Below, one piece after another: positions 38,972-47,882 of a stretch of 64,000 nt of DNA (position 1 is the first letter of the stretch; every line of letters begins with the position of its first letter). This DNA comes from CAIWHR01 sp963809965 (GTDB lineage Bacteria; Pseudomonadota; Gammaproteobacteria; Burkholderiales; Casimicrobiaceae). Under the pieces are notes generated by a model, which saw only the letters and a list, made by a program, of their open reading frames with translations, did not search any database and was not told the DNA's origin. The stretch covers positions 1 through 64,000 of the forward strand of contig CAWELU010000005.1 of the NCBI GenBank assembly GCA_963809965.1, read 5' to 3'. A program made the position numbers and the translations under genes.

Positions 38972-40401
38972 CCGCGCAATTGCCTGACATTCTGGCCTTT
39001 TTGTTTACCGCAAATTGGCAGAGCTTGCGCGGCTCGCTCGATGTTGCGACGCGCGCGGTTGCTGCGCGCAACGACTTAGCGGTGGATCGGTCGCGCCTTT
39101 TATTGTTGCCCATTCCGGCACGTTACGAGGTCCAGCTCGAACACAATATCTCTGCCATCTGGCGCAGCCGGTATGTGTCAGAACTGAGCGGGTTTTACGA
39201 ACCCTGGGCCTTTAAGGATGCTGACATCTCCAAACTTGTTCAAGCAACTACGATTCCGTACGTCCCGTTCTGGAGTTTCGGCGAACGGTTGTCCGTCGTT
39301 GAGGACAGCGCAAGTGATGTGCTAAGCATCAACTACAGCCTGGGGACGATCGCAGCCCTGCTAGCGCACAGGCTCGGTAACACACGACTGCTCACGGAAA
39401 GCCGCGACGAGTTCGTTGCTGCTGCGCGTCGCTTGCCTGGCAACCGGGATCGACCTCACTATCAAATCTTCATAAGTCACACAAGTGACACAACCACCGA
39501 CGCAAGAAACCTAGCGGAAAGCCTGGCTCGGCAAGGCATTGCTACTTTTGTCGACACGCGTGAGATTCGGGCGGCGGGCGCAAACTGGGGCGATGCACTG
39601 AGCGAAACTATTGGCCAGTCGGACCACATGATCGTGTTACTCGGCGAAAAGTCCAACATTCGCCGGTATCAGGAAGCCGAAGTACGAACGTTTCTGCGGC
39701 AGGCCGCCGCCGATGAGGGAACGAGGCTGCTCATCCCTATTTCAACTGGCGACCTCAATCCTGCAGAGGTTCCGAGCCTCCTGCGGCAATACAAGGTCAC
39801 TCCGCTGAGAGATGACTACGACAGAGCGGCCGCAACGATCATTGAGATGATTGCACCGACTACGCGAGGACCATCGACTCGTACTGGCGGCTCCGAATTG
39901 GTGGTGAGGGTTACGGCGGAAGGTGACACTCCAGTCGTAGGCGCATCGGTAGTAGCCCAGTCGAGCAATGGGACCACCATTGATTCCACGAGCTCCGACG
40001 ACGGCAGGTGCACACTGGAGCTGCTGGATGGTTATACCTACACGCTCATGGTGGCACATCCGCAATTCGCCGCTCGGATTGTCGAGGAGTTCGGCGGCTT
40101 GGAGGAACTGAGCGTCCGACTGCGTGGAGGCGCCGGTTCCGCTGTAATTCACTCAACGGGATGCATCCCGGGTCTCGATGGACGTCTCAATCTGAAGCTC
40201 GATACGTCCGGTAGGACGTTTCTTTATGCGGACAACATTGCGATCAACCGAGGTCAACCGCAGCCGACTGCATTCGAGGTTGGTAAGCCCTTCGACCTGG
40301 AAGACTCAAGGGGCTCGCGCTTCCAGGTAACTGTCTTACGAATCGCGGGACGCACGTCGCTCGTCCAGTACACGCGCATCAATTCCGGATTACGTCAGTA
40401 G
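38968..40401 (+). CDS. C-terminal part of KGGVGR ATPase fused to a second TIR and a beta-sandwich tail
   Basis: Starts at GTG 38968, overlapping the previous stop as GTGA. Residues 1-140 complete the ATPase fold (VTAQLPDILAFLFTANWQSL, LLPIPARYEVQLEHN). A second TIR lies at about 165-305: YQIFISHTSDTTTDARNLAE, TFVDTREIRAAGANWGDALS, SDHMIVLLGEKSNI and the Glu-bearing YQEAEVRTFL. From about 315 there is a carboxypeptidase-regulatory/Ig-like beta-sandwich (VRVTAEGDTPVVGASVVAQS) and a terminal domain with STGCIPGLDGRLN, FLYADNIAINRGQPQP and ALVQYTR-like end residues. The original gene was probably one ATPase-TIR-beta protein of about 640 residues. Confidence 0.78.
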   Translation: MTAQLPDILAFLFTANWQSLRGSLDVATRAVAARNDLAVDRSRLLLLPIPARYEVQLEHNISAIWRSRYVSELSGFYEPWAFKDADISKLVQATTIPYVPFWSFGERLSVVEDSASDVLSINYSLGTIAALLAHRLGNTRLLTESRDEFVAAARRLPGNRDRPHYQIFISHTSDTTTDARNLAESLARQGIATFVDTREIRAAGANWGDALSETIGQSDHMIVLLGEKSNIRRYQEAEVRTFLRQAAADEGTRLLIPISTGDLNPAEVPSLLRQYKVTPLRDDYDRAAATIIEMIAPTTRGPSTRTGGSELVVRVTAEGDTPVVGASVVAQSSNGTTIDSTSSDDGRCTLELLDGYTYTLMVAHPQFAARIVEEFGGLEELSVRLRGGAGSAVIHSTGCIPGLDGRLNLKLDTSGRTFLYADNIAINRGQPQPTAFEVGKPFDLEDSRGSRFQVTVLRIAGRTSLVQYTRINSGLRQ

Positions 40402-40639
40402 GCATACTCGCGTCCTCGCCGTTGACAGACGGCATGCCCATCTTCATCAGTTATGGCCGCAGCCATCCGTCCGATCGCAACTGCCCTGCCCCTGTCGTCG
40501 GCGCGAGCTGAATGGTGTCACGCGAGCGGTGGGATATCTCCGGAGCGACGACCTTGACGGAGATGGCGATCGTCTGTCTACTACCCGCGATCCTGGGACG
40601 AGGCCCCCGCCAGCAACGGACTGCAAACGGAGCGAACCC

Positions 40640-41818
40640 ATGACAAATGGATCTACGACGCTCGAGCGGAAGGTGGCCAAGGCCCCCCCGTACAAGCTCC
40701 TTGCACTTGATGGCGGCGGCATCCGCGGGCTGATCACCGTGGAAATCCTTGCGGAGATCGAGCGCCTGTTGCGCCAAAGGCTGGGGAAGGGGCCGGACTT
40801 CGTTCTTGCGGACTACTTCGACTACGTAGCCGGTACGAGCACCGGCGCGGTTATCGCGAGCTGCCTGTCGTTCGGGATGTCGGTCGACACGATCCGCAAG
40901 TTCTATCTAGACAGTGCCGAGCTGATGTTCTCGCGCGCTTCGATCCTCAAGCGCCTCAAGTACAAGTTCGACGACGAGCCGCTTGCGGAGAAGCTGCAGA
41001 TCGAGCTGCGCCGACAGGCCGAACGGCAGGGCGTCCCGGTGCCGGGAGGCCGTGACGAGCCGCGACTTGGATCGCCCGCGCTGCGAACGCTTTTGATGAT
41101 GGTGATGCGCAATGCCACCACCGACTCCCCTTGGCCGATCTCGAACAACCCGGCGGCGAAGTACAACGCGCCGTCGCGCCCCGACTGCAATTTGCGATTG
41201 CCGCTATGGCAGCTCGTGCGCGCTAGCACGGCCGCACCGACCTATTTCCCGCCCGAGCAGATCACATGCGGCGAGCGCCAGTTCATCTTCGTCGATGGCG
41301 GCGTCACGACCTACAACAACCCGGCGTTCCAGCTGTTCCTGATGGCGACGACCGAGCCGTACAACTTGAACTGGAAGACGACGCGCCCAGAGGACATGCT
41401 GATCGTGTCGATCGGGACCGGCACGAGCCCCCAGGCGAACGGCTCCTTGACCCCGGACGAGATGACGCTCCTCTTTAACGCGACGACGATCCCCTCGGCA
41501 CTGATGTTCGCCGCACTGAACGAGCAGGATTTCCTGTGCCGGACCTTCGGCGAATGCCTGGTCGGCGACGTGCTCGACCGCGAGATCGGCAACATGATAG
41601 GGAAGTCCGGCCCCTCGCAGCGCAAGCTTTTCACTTACCTTCGCTACAACGTGGAGCTGACGCGGGAAGGACTCGATGCCCTCGACCTTCGGGACATCGA
41701 GCCGGAAAACGTGCAGAAGCTCGATTCGGTCGCCTACAAGGATGATCTTCGGCGAGTCGGAGAGGCGGTCGCTCGGCAGAAGGTTCGCGCGGAGCACTAC
41801 CAAACATTCTTCGTCTAG
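40640..41818 (+). CDS. Patatin-like phospholipase
   Basis: 392 residues from the ATG at 40640. Patatin catalytic features: the oxyanion loop LALDGGGIRG (residues 21-30), nucleophile Ser67 in YVAGTSTGAVIAS, and Asp219 in FIFVDGGVTTYNNPA completing the Ser-Asp dyad. There is no signal peptide, so it is a cytoplasmic or peripheral membrane lipid hydrolase. Patatins with this CapV/CapE-like architecture serve as effectors that degrade membrane phospholipid in nucleotide-signalled immunity, but no CD-NTase is encoded here. The next gene, 122 bp downstream, ends in a SLOG-like nucleotide sensor and may be the regulator. Confidence 0.88.
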   Translation: MTNGSTTLERKVAKAPPYKLLALDGGGIRGLITVEILAEIERLLRQRLGKGPDFVLADYFDYVAGTSTGAVIASCLSFGMSVDTIRKFYLDSAELMFSRASILKRLKYKFDDEPLAEKLQIELRRQAERQGVPVPGGRDEPRLGSPALRTLLMMVMRNATTDSPWPISNNPAAKYNAPSRPDCNLRLPLWQLVRASTAAPTYFPPEQITCGERQFIFVDGGVTTYNNPAFQLFLMATTEPYNLNWKTTRPEDMLIVSIGTGTSPQANGSLTPDEMTLLFNATTIPSALMFAALNEQDFLCRTFGECLVGDVLDREIGNMIGKSGPSQRKLFTYLRYNVELTREGLDALDLRDIEPENVQKLDSVAYKDDLRRVGEAVARQKVRAEHYQTFFV

Positions 41819-41940
41819 CACGCCGATGCACGAGGGCCTTCCGGGAAGTGCGACGGTGAGCCGTTCGCCTCCGGTTGACACCCTGCCGCCAGAGGTGCCG
41901 GCTTGCCCGCAGATAATGGATCGCTGAAGAGGAGTCGGAC

Positions 41941-43977
41941 ATGGCTGCCATCCGCGTCTTTGTCGTGCGCCCCTTCAACCTCAAGGAAGGGATCGACTTC
42001 GAGCGTGTAGACGCCGAGCTCATCCAGCCCGCGTTGAGGAAGTTCGCGCAGACGCACGACGTGAACGTCAGCGGCGGGACGACGCAGGAGGTCATTCGGC
42101 AGGGCAACATCCGTAAGGACATGTTCCAGCGGCTCGTCACCGCAGACCTCGTAATCGCCGACGTCTCGGTCGACAATGCCAACGCCTTCTACGAGCTCGG
42201 CATCCGGCACGGGCTGCAGGATCGCTGGACTTTCCTAATCCGCTGCAGCCAGCCACCGCGTCCTTATCCGTTCGACCTGCAAACAGACCGGTACTTCACC
42301 TACGACGCTGCCAACCCCGGCGGCAGCGTCGATGCGATGGCGGAATCGCTGCGCGCGACGATTTCGAGCAAGGAGAAGAACAGCCCAGTGTTCCTCCTGT
42401 TGCCGAAGCTCAATCCACATCCGCGTGGGGATCTGATCACGATTCCGCAGGACTTCCGCGAGGCGGTCGACCGCGTGCACAGCGGCGGGCAGCGGGGCGA
42501 CCTTCGGCTACTGGCCCATGAAGTCCAAGGGCTCGAATGGCAAACCGAGGGCCTGCGGCTAGTTGGCGAGGCACAGTTCAAGCTCAAGGCTTTCCGCGGC
42601 GCCAAGGAAACGTTCGAGGCGCTGCGCAGGTTCGAGAGCGAGGACCTGAACGCCAACCAGAGACTCGGGACGATCTACCAGCGCCTCGCGCGGAACGAAC
42701 AGCCGGACATCAAGGAGGATCTCCTCACGCGCTCCGACCAGGCGATCCGTCGCGCGCTCAAGGCGGCCAGCACGCCGAAGGACCGTGCGGAAGGCTTCTC
42801 GCTGCTCGGAAGCAACGCCAAGACGCGCTGGATCGACCAAACGACGAGCGTGGAGACGGAACGGCGACCCCGGCAAGCGCTTCGCTCGCCCCACCTCGCG
42901 AACGCCGTCGATGCCTATCTCGATGCCTTGCGCCAGAACCTCGATGCGCACTACCCGGCCGTCAATGCGCTCGGCCTCTTGAAAGTGCAGGGTGCGCTCG
43001 CACGGGCGCTGCCCGACGTCTGGAAGGCGAAGTTCGACGATGCCGAGGACCCGCTACTGAAGATCGACCAGGCGACAGCCCGCGTCACCGCACTGCTACA
43101 GCTGGCGTTGGGAATGGATACTATCCTCGGCAAGCCGAACAGCATGGACGCGTGGGCCGGCAGCAGCAAGGCCGATCTCCTGCTCCTCACTTCCACGAAT
43201 GCCGAGCGCGTGGCGGATGCCTATCGACAGGCGCTTACCGGTGCCGATCATTTCACGATCGAGGCGACGCGAAGGAATGTCGAGATCTACCGCGACATCG
43301 GGCTGTTCGAGCCGAACGCGAGCACCGCCCTTGAAGCGATCGACGAGGCTCTGGCAGCAGCGAGCCGGCCGCCCCCGGCACGGGTGCGCGTCGTGCTCTT
43401 CACCGGACACATGGTCGACGCACCGACCCGGTCCAAGGACAAGATGCGCTTTCCACCAACGGCAAGAGCCGAGGCGACCGCGCGGAAGATGATCGACGAC
43501 GCGGTCGTGGCGGAGGCAGCGGAGGAAGGCGGGATATCGATGGCGATCGCCGGCGGCGCCTGTGGAAGCGACATCCTGTTCCACGAGGCGTGCCTTGCCA
43601 ACGGCATCAGGAGTGAGCTCTACTTGGCGCTGCCCGAGGCGAAATTCCTCTCGGCCTCGGTTCTGCGCGGCGGTCCCGCATGGGTCGAGCGCTATCGGAA
43701 GCTCTGCACCCGCCTCGAGATGCGCGTGATGCAAGACAGCGAAGCGCTACACGATTGGCTGGTCGAAAAGCCAGATTACGATATCTGGCAGCGGAACAAC
43801 CTGTGGATGATGTTCAGCGCGATCGCATCCGACGCCCGCAACCTGACGCTGATCGCGTTCTACAACGCCGAACGCGAGCCCGACGGCCCCGGGGGCACGA
43901 AGCACCTCGTCGAAACCGCGAGGAACTGGGGATTCAAGACCATTGAGCTCAATGCGCGGGTGTTGCTCGATGCCTGA
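41941..43977 (+). CDS. TIR/deoxyribosyltransferase-like - TRAFs-binding TPR (DUF4071) - SLOG-like protein
   Basis: 678 residues from the ATG at 41941 (AAGAGGAGTCGGAC upstream). Residues 1-115 are a Rossmann-type domain (IRVFVVRPFNLKEGIDFERV, LVIADVSVDNANAFYELGIR, GLQDRWTFLIRC) of the nucleoside-deoxyribosyltransferase/TIR-like kind: the A-D-V-S-x-x-N-x-N-x-x-Y-E-L-G-I-R motif is the usual active-site loop. About 170-470 is helical TPR-like and matches the DUF4071/TRAFs-binding type (EVQGLEWQTEGLRLVGEAQ, LNANQRLGTIYQRLA). About 480-640 resembles SLOG/LOG-like nucleotide-binding folds (VRVVLFTGHMVDAP, GGISMAIAGGACGSDILFHE). Such proteins recur in predicted immune loci. It probably pairs with the patatin upstream. 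Confidence 0.75.
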   Translation: MAAIRVFVVRPFNLKEGIDFERVDAELIQPALRKFAQTHDVNVSGGTTQEVIRQGNIRKDMFQRLVTADLVIADVSVDNANAFYELGIRHGLQDRWTFLIRCSQPPRPYPFDLQTDRYFTYDAANPGGSVDAMAESLRATISSKEKNSPVFLLLPKLNPHPRGDLITIPQDFREAVDRVHSGGQRGDLRLLAHEVQGLEWQTEGLRLVGEAQFKLKAFRGAKETFEALRRFESEDLNANQRLGTIYQRLARNEQPDIKEDLLTRSDQAIRRALKAASTPKDRAEGFSLLGSNAKTRWIDQTTSVETERRPRQALRSPHLANAVDAYLDALRQNLDAHYPAVNALGLLKVQGALARALPDVWKAKFDDAEDPLLKIDQATARVTALLQLALGMDTILGKPNSMDAWAGSSKADLLLLTSTNAERVADAYRQALTGADHFTIEATRRNVEIYRDIGLFEPNASTALEAIDEALAAASRPPPARVRVVLFTGHMVDAPTRSKDKMRFPPTARAEATARKMIDDAVVAEAAEEGGISMAIAGGACGSDILFHEACLANGIRSELYLALPEAKFLSASVLRGGPAWVERYRKLCTRLEMRVMQDSEALHDWLVEKPDYDIWQRNNLWMMFSAIASDARNLTLIAFYNAEREPDGPGGTKHLVETARNWGFKTIELNARVLLDA

Positions 43978-44362
43978 CAGAATGTTCATCCGGACTCTCG
44001 CAGTCGAGTTCCTGCATCCATGCCCACCGCATTAGCGAGGCGTCACGCGCATCTTCATTTACTCGTCGTTCGAGGGCATATATCGAATCACTGAGTTCTA
44101 TCCAGCAATGCTGGGCGGGACTTGCTGAACGCCGATGTCGCTGCCGCTCGCGCAGCAATTGAGTCCGCGCATCGGAAGTACGAAGCCACCGGAGCAGATG
44201 ACCTGTTGGGGCTCACCGCCCTCGCGTTTTCGAATAGCGGCGAGAATGCGAAGCGGGAGATTCCTAATGCAATGAAGGGATCGTGGACAAGTAGATCGAA
44301 GTGTCCCCCACCGCCAACCGTTGCTGCGACGAAGTAATTCTTGGACCAGAAATCGGAGGCCC
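43978..44362. other. Intergenic with possible gene debris
   Basis: About 385 bp. Both strands carry a short open frame (plus: DVAAARAAIESAHRKYEATG; minus: KNYFVAATVGGGGHFDLLVH), each protein-like over 30-50 residues but without start site, family or continuation. This may be debris of the missing C-terminal part of the McrB-like gene, but I cannot support that. Confidence 0.3.
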
Positions 44363-45397
44363 TTACGTCTCTCCCCTTTGAGGCGTCTCGCAGCAATGAA
44401 TGGCTCGAAAGATCAGGGACAGTTCCGCGTGTTCCGGTCGAATCGCGCAGCGGACGTCACCGATGTGGCCGCCAGGAAGGAGGCCTGCCGTGACATTCTT
44501 CGACAGGCTTCGTTGGCGACGATCTCCACTTCGCACGCCCATTCCGACGCCGCATCCAAAGGTGGCTCGCGTTTTCATTGCCCGGGCCACATCATTGAAA
44601 GCGCCCTGCTTCCATTGGTCGACCAAGGGGGCCAAGTAATAGTCAAGGTTTGTCGTTCCATGTTTCGCCTCGAGCTCACGCCGCGTCTCCCAAAGCACGC
44701 GATCCAGTGCAACAGGATCCAATGAGTTAATAGCTGCCGCATCTAGGTTTCCAAAAGACAAAGCAACTGACTTGCGATCGCGCTGCGCGAAAATGCGCTC
44801 AAAGTCGTCCGGAAAAAGCAGGAAGAGAAGCATGTGCCTGAACTGTCGCGACTCCCAATCGGGAACGATTTTCAGCCACTCGTCGAAACTCCATGGATCC
44901 GCCAGCACCGAAGCTCTCTGACCTTCCGCTAGCTCACGAAAAGCTCTCGCAAAGGTGATCAAGAAAGCGAGCTCGCGCCACTGGTTCTGATTGAAACCGG
45001 GCCCCGCACTTCCAATGCCACCTAACACGGCCTCGGATAGCCATTGTGTCTGCGGGAGCGTGTCATTTGCCCATGACCAGACGGTACCTACGACTTGGCG
45101 CTTGTGCTCAATAGTCAAGCTCGATGGGCAGAGATAGAGCAGCCACATCATCTCTGCTGCTAGCTTCTTCGCCGGTGCCGGAGACTGGGCCAACTGATTT
45201 TTCAGGTTGCCTTGAAACGTTCCTTGTCCCAGATCCGGCTTCGCGACAAAGTCTCGTCTAAGGGCATCAAGGTTCTCAATCGTCCAAAGAGGCTCGCCAG
45301 AAAAAACGGAACCCCCGCTCACCAGCGCAGCGCGCTTCCAATGGTCCGCCGCAGCGAGAATTGGTGTTGAATCCTTGTTCCCGAGATAACGGCTCAC
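44363..45397 (-). pseudogene. McrB-like N-terminal module, AAA+ domain missing
   Basis: From GTG 45397 (VSRYLGNKDSTPILAAADHW; a TTG at 45409 is also possible). The recognisable part runs to about residue 270: PLWTIENLDALRRDFVAKPD, AAEMMWLLYLCPSSLTIEHK, RHMLLFLLFPDDFERIFAQR and ELEAKHGTTNLDYYLAPLVD with QWK. This is the N-terminal specificity part of a family of McrB-type AAA+ restriction proteins. From there on the residues are unrelated (low-quality composition), and no Walker A GxxGxGKT exists, so the NTPase motor was lost. No McrC nuclease gene is present. It converges with the patatin/SLOG pair. Confidence 0.6.
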
Positions 45398-45409
45398 ATC
45401 GACCCCCAA

Positions 45410-45839
45410 TGACTTTCAACCTACTAGGAATTTGCTAGTCCGTCGTACTAGTCTGCAAACCGGCCGCGTCTCCCGCGATCAACCGAACCGCTCCAACGTC
45501 GCCTCCGGTCCTTTATGGTCTTCTGCGCGATGACTTCCGGGTAGATTGTATTGCTAGGCGCGTAACTGACGCGAGGGCGGCGACCCGCTGCGGCGCGCGG
45601 TTAGTCGCGGCCGTTGTTGCTGCTGTTCTTCCGCTTCGCCAAGGTACGCCTTCCGTCGGTAACAAATCGTGCGACGTTAGCACCTTAGCGGCCGAGAGTG
45701 CCAGAGTCGAGACACCGCGGCCTATGCCACGCTACGTGGCAATGTGCCCGGCCGACAGTGTGGCAGCCATTCAGCCCTGCGTTGATCGACGTTGCGCGCT
45801 AGCCCGCCACGACGGCGGCCGTGATCTCTTGTCGACGGG
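45410..45839. other. Intergenic, no gene seen
   Basis: About 430 bp between the divergent McrB-like gene start and the resolvase stop. CCTACTAGGAATTTGCTAGTCCGTCGTACTAG-type inverted pieces (CTAG-rich, about 45420-45455) lie upstream of the McrB-like start and could be an operator. No open frame is convincing. Confidence 0.4.
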
Positions 45840-46436
45840 TTAGGGTGATCCGATGAGTACGCGCTGCGCGACGCTCGTCCCAATTCCGAGTGTGCGCGCG
45901 ATCTTTCCCTTGCCCATACCTTGGACGGCGAGCTCGCGTATCTTCGCCTCGACCTTGGGCCCGGTCTTCGGTCGCCCGAGTGTCTTTCCCTTGGCACGAG
46001 CCCGCGCGAGGCCGGCCTTAACGCGCTCCTGAATTATCGTCCGCTCAAACTCGGCAAATACGCCCAGCATTCCGAACATCGCCTTGCCCGATGGAGTCGA
46101 CGTGTCCAACGCTTGCTGGTGAAGATAGAGATCGACCCTTTTGCTTTGCAAGTCACCCAGGAAGCCAACCAGGTCTTGCAGGCTGCGGCCGAGACGGTCG
46201 ACCGACCAAGCCGCGACCATATCGAACTCTTTCCGGGCAACGGCATGTAGCAAGGCATCGAAGCGAGGTCGGTCCTTGCGGCCCTTGGCACCGCTAATAC
46301 CGTGATCGACGTACTCCGCAACGATGCTCCAACCGTGGCGGGCGATCGCCGCGCGAAGTTCGCGCAACTGATTCTCAGTGCTCTGGCCATCGGTAGAGAC
46401 CCGGGCGTAGAGGGCGACATTCTTTGGCTTTGACAT
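45840..46436 (-). CDS. Serine recombinase (resolvase/invertase family)
   Basis: 198 residues from the ATG at 46436. The catalytic domain (1-140) has nucleophile Ser14 in VALYARVSTDGQSTENQL, the Arg cluster in SVDRLGRSLQDL and EFERTIIQERVKAGLARARA (E-helix). The short C-terminal HTH (GRPKTGPKVEAKIRELAVQG, GKIARTLGIGTSVAQRVL) is of the Hin/resolvase type. Size is that of Tn3-type resolvases or invertases. No transposase of that kind is near, so it may mark the right edge of the defence-like island. GC content is lower than its neighbours. Confidence 0.93.
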   Translation of the reverse strand: MSKPKNVALYARVSTDGQSTENQLRELRAAIARHGWSIVAEYVDHGISGAKGRKDRPRFDALLHAVARKEFDMVAAWSVDRLGRSLQDLVGFLGDLQSKRVDLYLHQQALDTSTPSGKAMFGMLGVFAEFERTIIQERVKAGLARARAKGKTLGRPKTGPKVEAKIRELAVQGMGKGKIARTLGIGTSVAQRVLIGSP

Positions 46437-46783
46437 GGGTAGGTCCGATATGGGATGGACGATCCATCATAGCCAAAGTCCATACGTAAAACAACTGTTT
46501 TCGGTATGCTCTTTCGAGACTCCGTCGCCCCGGGCTGCAGCGCGTCGAATTTGGGTGGGGTTTTCGGTATGGGCATCAAGGTGCCAGCCACCCCAACGAA
46601 CCCGGCAGCCAGCGCATCATCCATCAATTCGGCGGATCAGGCCGCTCTCGGACCCACTCCCGCCGTTGCGCCTGACAAATATCGGCCATTCACTCCATCA
46701 GCTTGAGACGTTCAAACGTTCGACGTGATCCAGGAGCGGGAGTGGGGGATTGAAAGGCCCAATCCCTTCGCTCCATCAATGAA
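46437..46783. other. Intergenic, no gene seen
   Basis: About 350 bp between the resolvase start and the esterase stop. TCCATACGTAAAACAACTGTTTTCGGTATG (46480-46509) is AT-rich and may contain the resolvase promoter or a recombination site. No coding frame is supported. Confidence 0.4.
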
Positions 46784-47707
46784 TCAATTCAAGGTTCGTG
46801 CGATTTCTTCGGTTGCGATCTGTGCATCCGGAACGATGCCGCGCATCTGTAGAAAACCGTGCACCATGCCATCGGCACAGGTGTAACGGGTCGCAACCCC
46901 GGCCCTCTTCAGCCGCTCGGCATACGCTTTCGCTTCGTCGCGCAATGTGTCGTATTCGGCTGCGATGATCAGCGCCGGCGGGAGGCCGGAGAGATCCTGG
47001 GCGTAGAGAGGTGAGACGCGTGGATCTCTCGGGTTACATTGGTCGTTGAGATAGGTCCGGTAATACCACGCCAGGTCCTCACGAGGTACGAGGCACTCGG
47101 TGGCTGGCATCGCGATCGATGGGAACGATAGCGTGAAGTCGACCACCGGCTGCAACAACACCTGATAGCGGATCGCGACGCGTGGGTTCGACCGAAGGGA
47201 GAGACACGTGACTGCGGCGAGATTCCCTCCCGCACTCTCCCCGCACAGGACGATCGGACCCGGCGCACCACCGAGATCGACGGCGTGAGTCGCTGCCCAG
47301 ATCGTTGCCGCCACCGCGTCGTCGAACGCCGCCGGGAAGCGGTGCTCGGGCGCCAAACGGTAATCGATCGAGAGCACCATGTATTCGGTGACACGAGCAA
47401 GGTTGCGACAGAATGCATCACTCTCTTCGATTCCGCCCTTCACATAGCCGCCGCCATGGAGATACAGCATGAGCGGACATGGCTCGGGGCCGTCTGGCAT
47501 GTAGACGCGGGTTGGAATCGGGGTGTCCACGCCGGGAATCGTCAGGTCCTCGACGCGGCGGATCGAGACGAGCTCACCCGTGATGGCGGGCGTCCAGAGA
47601 TTGCGGAATGCCTGACGAACCTCTGTGATCGGCAGTGCCCACTGCGGCTCGTGCGCATGCGTCAGCTTGGTTTCAATGAGTTGCTTCAATGCCGCGTTGA
47701 GCGCCAT
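46784..47707 (-). CDS. Alpha/beta hydrolase, hormone-sensitive-lipase family esterase
   Basis: 307 residues from the ATG at 47707. HSL features: oxyanion motif HGGG at 84-87 (LMLYLHGGGYVKGG), nucleophile Ser158 in VLCGESAGGNLAAV, Asp near 253 in IIAAEYDTLRDEA and His near 283 in CADGMVHGFLQM. YRLAPEHRFPAAFDD is the usual cap-adjacent block. No signal peptide, so probably an intracellular carboxylesterase for short acyl esters. It is divergently transcribed from the serine hydrolase at 47883, with about 175 bp between them. Confidence 0.93.
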   Translation of the reverse strand: MALNAALKQLIETKLTHAHEPQWALPITEVRQAFRNLWTPAITGELVSIRRVEDLTIPGVDTPIPTRVYMPDGPEPCPLMLYLHGGGYVKGGIEESDAFCRNLARVTEYMVLSIDYRLAPEHRFPAAFDDAVAATIWAATHAVDLGGAPGPIVLCGESAGGNLAAVTCLSLRSNPRVAIRYQVLLQPVVDFTLSFPSIAMPATECLVPREDLAWYYRTYLNDQCNPRDPRVSPLYAQDLSGLPPALIIAAEYDTLRDEAKAYAERLKRAGVATRYTCADGMVHGFLQMRGIVPDAQIATEEIARTLN

Positions 47708-47882
47708 CGTCTTGCCCTGAAATGTTCGGCTGGTTCGGATGGATTGTTCGCTCCATCCGGCTTGTGCGTCAAGAACGATTGGCAGCTCAGCGCCGGTGAC
47801 GGCTCGCTCCCGCGGAAGAGGGCAAGGGGATTACACTGCGTTCGCTCGCCTGTTCTTTCCCCGCCTGATCCAAGAGGTCTCG

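Noticed and set aside
37887..43977. CBASS or Thoeris as the identity of the TIR/patatin region
   Set aside because: No CD-NTase, Cap2/Cap3 or ThsA-type SIR2/STALD partner is present; the ATPase is of the KGGVGR type. Calling a named system would go beyond the sequence.
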